Part shown: positions 61,959-64,000 of the stretch, one piece after another | Numbering within the stretch: position 1 is the stretch's first letter | Layout of the letters: each line of letters starts with the position of its first letter | Origin: Streptomyces meridianus | GTDB taxonomy: Bacteria; Actinomycetota; Actinomycetes; Streptomycetales; Streptomycetaceae | Length of the DNA stretch: 64,000 bases | NCBI RefSeq assembly: GCF_023703325.1 | Contig: NZ_JAMQGM010000001.1 | Coordinates: forward strand, 1-64,000 | Reading direction: 5' to 3' | Notes under the pieces: model-generated | Databases searched by the model: none | Told to the model about the DNA's origin: nothing | The model's input: the letters and a program-made list of their open reading frames with translations, nothing else | Position numbers and translations under genes: made by a program

Positions 61959-64000
61959 CCACCGGCTCCGAGGCGGCCACTGCCGCGCCCGCCGCCCAGG
62001 GGCACCGGCCCCCCGGCGAGCCGGCGCCGCACGGCCTCGGCTCGTCCCTCCCGCAGTCCGACGTCCGGGCCAAGACCGAGGGCACGTTCCCGTACGCCGC
62101 CGACCTCTGGGCCGAGGGGCTGCTCTGGGCGGCCGTCCTGCGCTCGCCGCATCCGCACGCCCGCATCGTCTCCCTCGACACCTCGCAGGCCACCGAGATG
62201 CCCGGGGTGCACGCCGTGATCACCCACGACGACGTGCCCGGGGACCCCAACCACGGCCGGCGGGTCGCCGACCGTCCCGTGTTCGCCAAGGACGTGGTGC
62301 GCCACCACGGGGAGCCGATCGCCGCGGTCGCCGCCGACCACCCGGACACCGCTCGCCTCGCCGCGGCGGCCATCGCCGTCGAGTACGAGGTCCTGGACCC
62401 CGTCACCGACCCCGAGACGGCCTTCGACGCGGAACCCCTGCACTCGGACGGCAATCTGATCCGTCACATTCCGCTCAGGTACGGCGACCCCGACGTCGTC
62501 GGCGAGGTGATCGTCGAGGGCGTCTACCGCATCGGACGGCAGGACCCGGCGCCCATCGGCGCCGAGGCGGGCCTGGCCGTTCCTCGCCCCGACGGCGGCG
62601 TCGAGATCTACACCGCCTCCACCGACCCGCACTCGGACCGCGACCTGGCCGCCGCCTGCCTCGGGCTCGAACCCGACCGGGTCAAGGTCGTGGTCACCGG
62701 CGTGCCCGGGGCCATGGGCGACCGCGAGGACGTGGGCATGCAACTGCCCCTCGGGATACTGGCCCTGCGCACCGGCTGCCCGGTGAAGCTGGCCGCGACC
62801 CGCGAGGAGTCCTTCCTCGGCCACGGCCACCGGCATCCCACGCTGCTGCGCTACCGCCATCACGCCGACTCCGACGGCCGGTTGATGAAGGTGGAGGCGC
62901 AGATCCTGCTGGACGTGGGCGCCTACGCCGACTACTCCGCCGAATCGCTCGCCGCCGCCGTGTCGTTCGCGGTCGGCCCGTACGTCGTACCGCACGCGTT
63001 CGTCGAGGGCTGGGCGGTCCGCACCAACAACCCGCCCTCCGGGCACGTCCGGGGTGAGGGCGCGATGCAGGTGTGCGCCGCGCACGAGGGCCAGATGGAC
63101 AAGCTGGCCGCCAGACTCGGCCTGGACCCGGTCGAGTTGCGGATGCGCAACGTGCTGGCCACCGGGGACCTGCTGCCCACCGGGCAGACCGTGACCTGCC
63201 CGGCGCCGGTCGCGGAACTCCTCGCCGCCGTACGGGACACCGAACTGCCCTCGCTGCCGAAGGAGGCGCCGGCCGACGAGTGGCTGCTGCCCGGCGGCCC
63301 GGAGGGCGCGGGCGAGCCGGGGGCGGTCCGCCGGGGTGTGGGCTACGCCCTCGGCATGGTGCACATGCTCGGCGCGGAGGGCGCGGACGAGGTCTCGACC
63401 GCGACCGTGAAGGTCAGCGGCAACCGGGCGACCGTCATCTGCGCGGCGGTGGAGACCGGGCAGGGATTCAGCACGCTGGCCCGTCAGATCGTCCAGGAGG
63501 TCCTGGGCGTGGAGGAGGTCCGCGTCGCGCCCGTCGACACCGACCAGCCGCCCGCCGGGCCCGCCGCGCACGGCCGGCACACCTGGGTGTCCGGCGGCGC
63601 CGTCGAGCGGGCCGCGAAGATGGTCCGCACCCAGCTGCTCCAGCCGCTGGCGCAGAAGTTCGGGATGTCGACGGAGCTGCTGACCATCGCCGACGGAAAG
63701 ATCACCTCGTACGACGGGGTGCTCAGCACGACCGTCGCCGAGGAGCTCGAGGGCAAGGAGCTCTGGGCCACCGCCCAGTGCCGGCCGCACCCGACCGAGC
63801 CGTTGGACGACTCCGGTCAGGGCGACGCGTTCGTGGGCCTCGCCTTCGCGGCGGTGCGGGCGGTGGTCGACGTGGACATCGAGCTCGGCTCGGTGCGCGT
63901 CGTCGAGATGGCCGTGGCGCAGGACGTGGGCCGGGTGCTGAACCCCCGCCAGCTCGCCGCGCGGATCGAGGCGGGCGTGACCCAGGGGGTCGGCGCCGCC
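61955..64000 (+). CDS. Molybdopterin-binding subunit of a xanthine dehydrogenase-family enzyme (partial)
   Basis: The first 682 codons are visible; the gene continues past the window. GTG 61955 overlaps the previous stop (GTGA). The domain order is the usual one (a/b hammerhead from about residue 38, then Mo-cofactor domains), with VETGQGFSTLARQIVQEVLGV and AVAQDVGRVLNP present. However, key motifs differ from the family: the usual GGGFGGKED-like segment reads GAMGDREDVG, the usual FRGFGxPQ reads VRGEGAMQ, and the QxHxxxE-type site reads DPAPIGAEAG. The catalytic glutamate region lies beyond the window. Substrate cannot be assigned. Confidence 0.93.
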   Translation, partial: MTTGSEAATAAPAAQGHRPPGEPAPHGLGSSLPQSDVRAKTEGTFPYAADLWAEGLLWAAVLRSPHPHARIVSLDTSQATEMPGVHAVITHDDVPGDPNHGRRVADRPVFAKDVVRHHGEPIAAVAADHPDTARLAAAAIAVEYEVLDPVTDPETAFDAEPLHSDGNLIRHIPLRYGDPDVVGEVIVEGVYRIGRQDPAPIGAEAGLAVPRPDGGVEIYTASTDPHSDRDLAAACLGLEPDRVKVVVTGVPGAMGDREDVGMQLPLGILALRTGCPVKLAATREESFLGHGHRHPTLLRYRHHADSDGRLMKVEAQILLDVGAYADYSAESLAAAVSFAVGPYVVPHAFVEGWAVRTNNPPSGHVRGEGAMQVCAAHEGQMDKLAARLGLDPVELRMRNVLATGDLLPTGQTVTCPAPVAELLAAVRDTELPSLPKEAPADEWLLPGGPEGAGEPGAVRRGVGYALGMVHMLGAEGADEVSTATVKVSGNRATVICAAVETGQGFSTLARQIVQEVLGVEEVRVAPVDTDQPPAGPAAHGRHTWVSGGAVERAAKMVRTQLLQPLAQKFGMSTELLTIADGKITSYDGVLSTTVAEELEGKELWATAQCRPHPTEPLDDSGQGDAFVGLAFAAVRAVVDVDIELGSVRVVEMAVAQDVGRVLNPRQLAARIEAGVTQGVGAA

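Overview
The window is high-GC actinobacterial chromosome with strong third-position G/C bias, frequent GTG/TTG starts and almost no AT-rich sequence. Gene content and order (mtnA-mtrA-mtrB-lpqB, hpf, secA, an NAD-glutamate dehydrogenase of about 180 kDa, two PknB-like kinases, prfB, ftsE-ftsX-ctpA-smpB-ssrA, an NnaR-type HemD/winged-helix gene, HelD, malic enzyme, HU, murA) match the conserved core of Streptomyces, in the order I remember from S. coelicolor around SCO3015 to SCO2945. This is core chromosome: I see no integrase, transposase, prophage or CRISPR. Accessory signals are a truncated narK, a short transposon-like inverted repeat, a nested palindrome and a glycine-rich surface protein.

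Layout. 0-12 kb: a multipass membrane protein (minus strand), methionine salvage mtnA, the MtrAB-LpqB envelope signalling operon, a ComF-like phosphoribosyltransferase, the long-form hibernation factor HPF, an orphan NarL-type regulator and a YcaQ-like protein. 12-17 kb: SecA, an Rv3235-like protein, a DUF6912 protein and a HAD hydrolase. 17-23 kb: the giant NAD-specific glutamate dehydrogenase. 23-30.4 kb: a cell-wall glycopolymer island (GT2/CDP-glycerol transferase fusion, GT4, GT2, GT39-like membrane transferase). 30.4-37.4 kb: a YukD/FHA/FtsK-like ATPase divergent from the membrane kinases PkaA and PkaB. 37.4-45.8 kb: a G-rich tract and nested palindrome, prfB, a sortase (LAETG) substrate, a tiny zinc-ribbon membrane protein, ftsEX, a ctpA-type protease, smpB, tmRNA and a secreted esterase. 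45.8-51 kb: an MFS exporter with divergent LysR regulator, a narK remnant, an MBL-fold hydrolase and nnaR with a candidate GlnR operator. 51-58.9 kb: HelD, a candidate small RNA, an ACT-domain malic enzyme, HU, murA, YqgE/AlgH and a DUF3039 protein. 59-64 kb: a three-subunit molybdenum hydroxylase (FAD, 2Fe-2S, Mo), cut by the window end.

Themes. Much of the window serves the envelope and its control: MtrAB/LpqB, SecA, wall glycopolymer transferases, FtsEX, MurA and the sortase substrate. Nitrogen metabolism appears twice (gdh; narK remnant plus nnaR). Translation and ribosome care is also represented (HPF, RF2, SmpB/tmRNA).

The points most worth a second look are the candidate sRNA at about 53.7 kb, the FHA-FtsK/kinase locus, the divergent molybdenum hydroxylase whose iron-sulfur subunit carries a disordered extension of about 400 residues, the truncated narK beside nnaR, and the nested palindromes at 37.7 and 58.35 kb.
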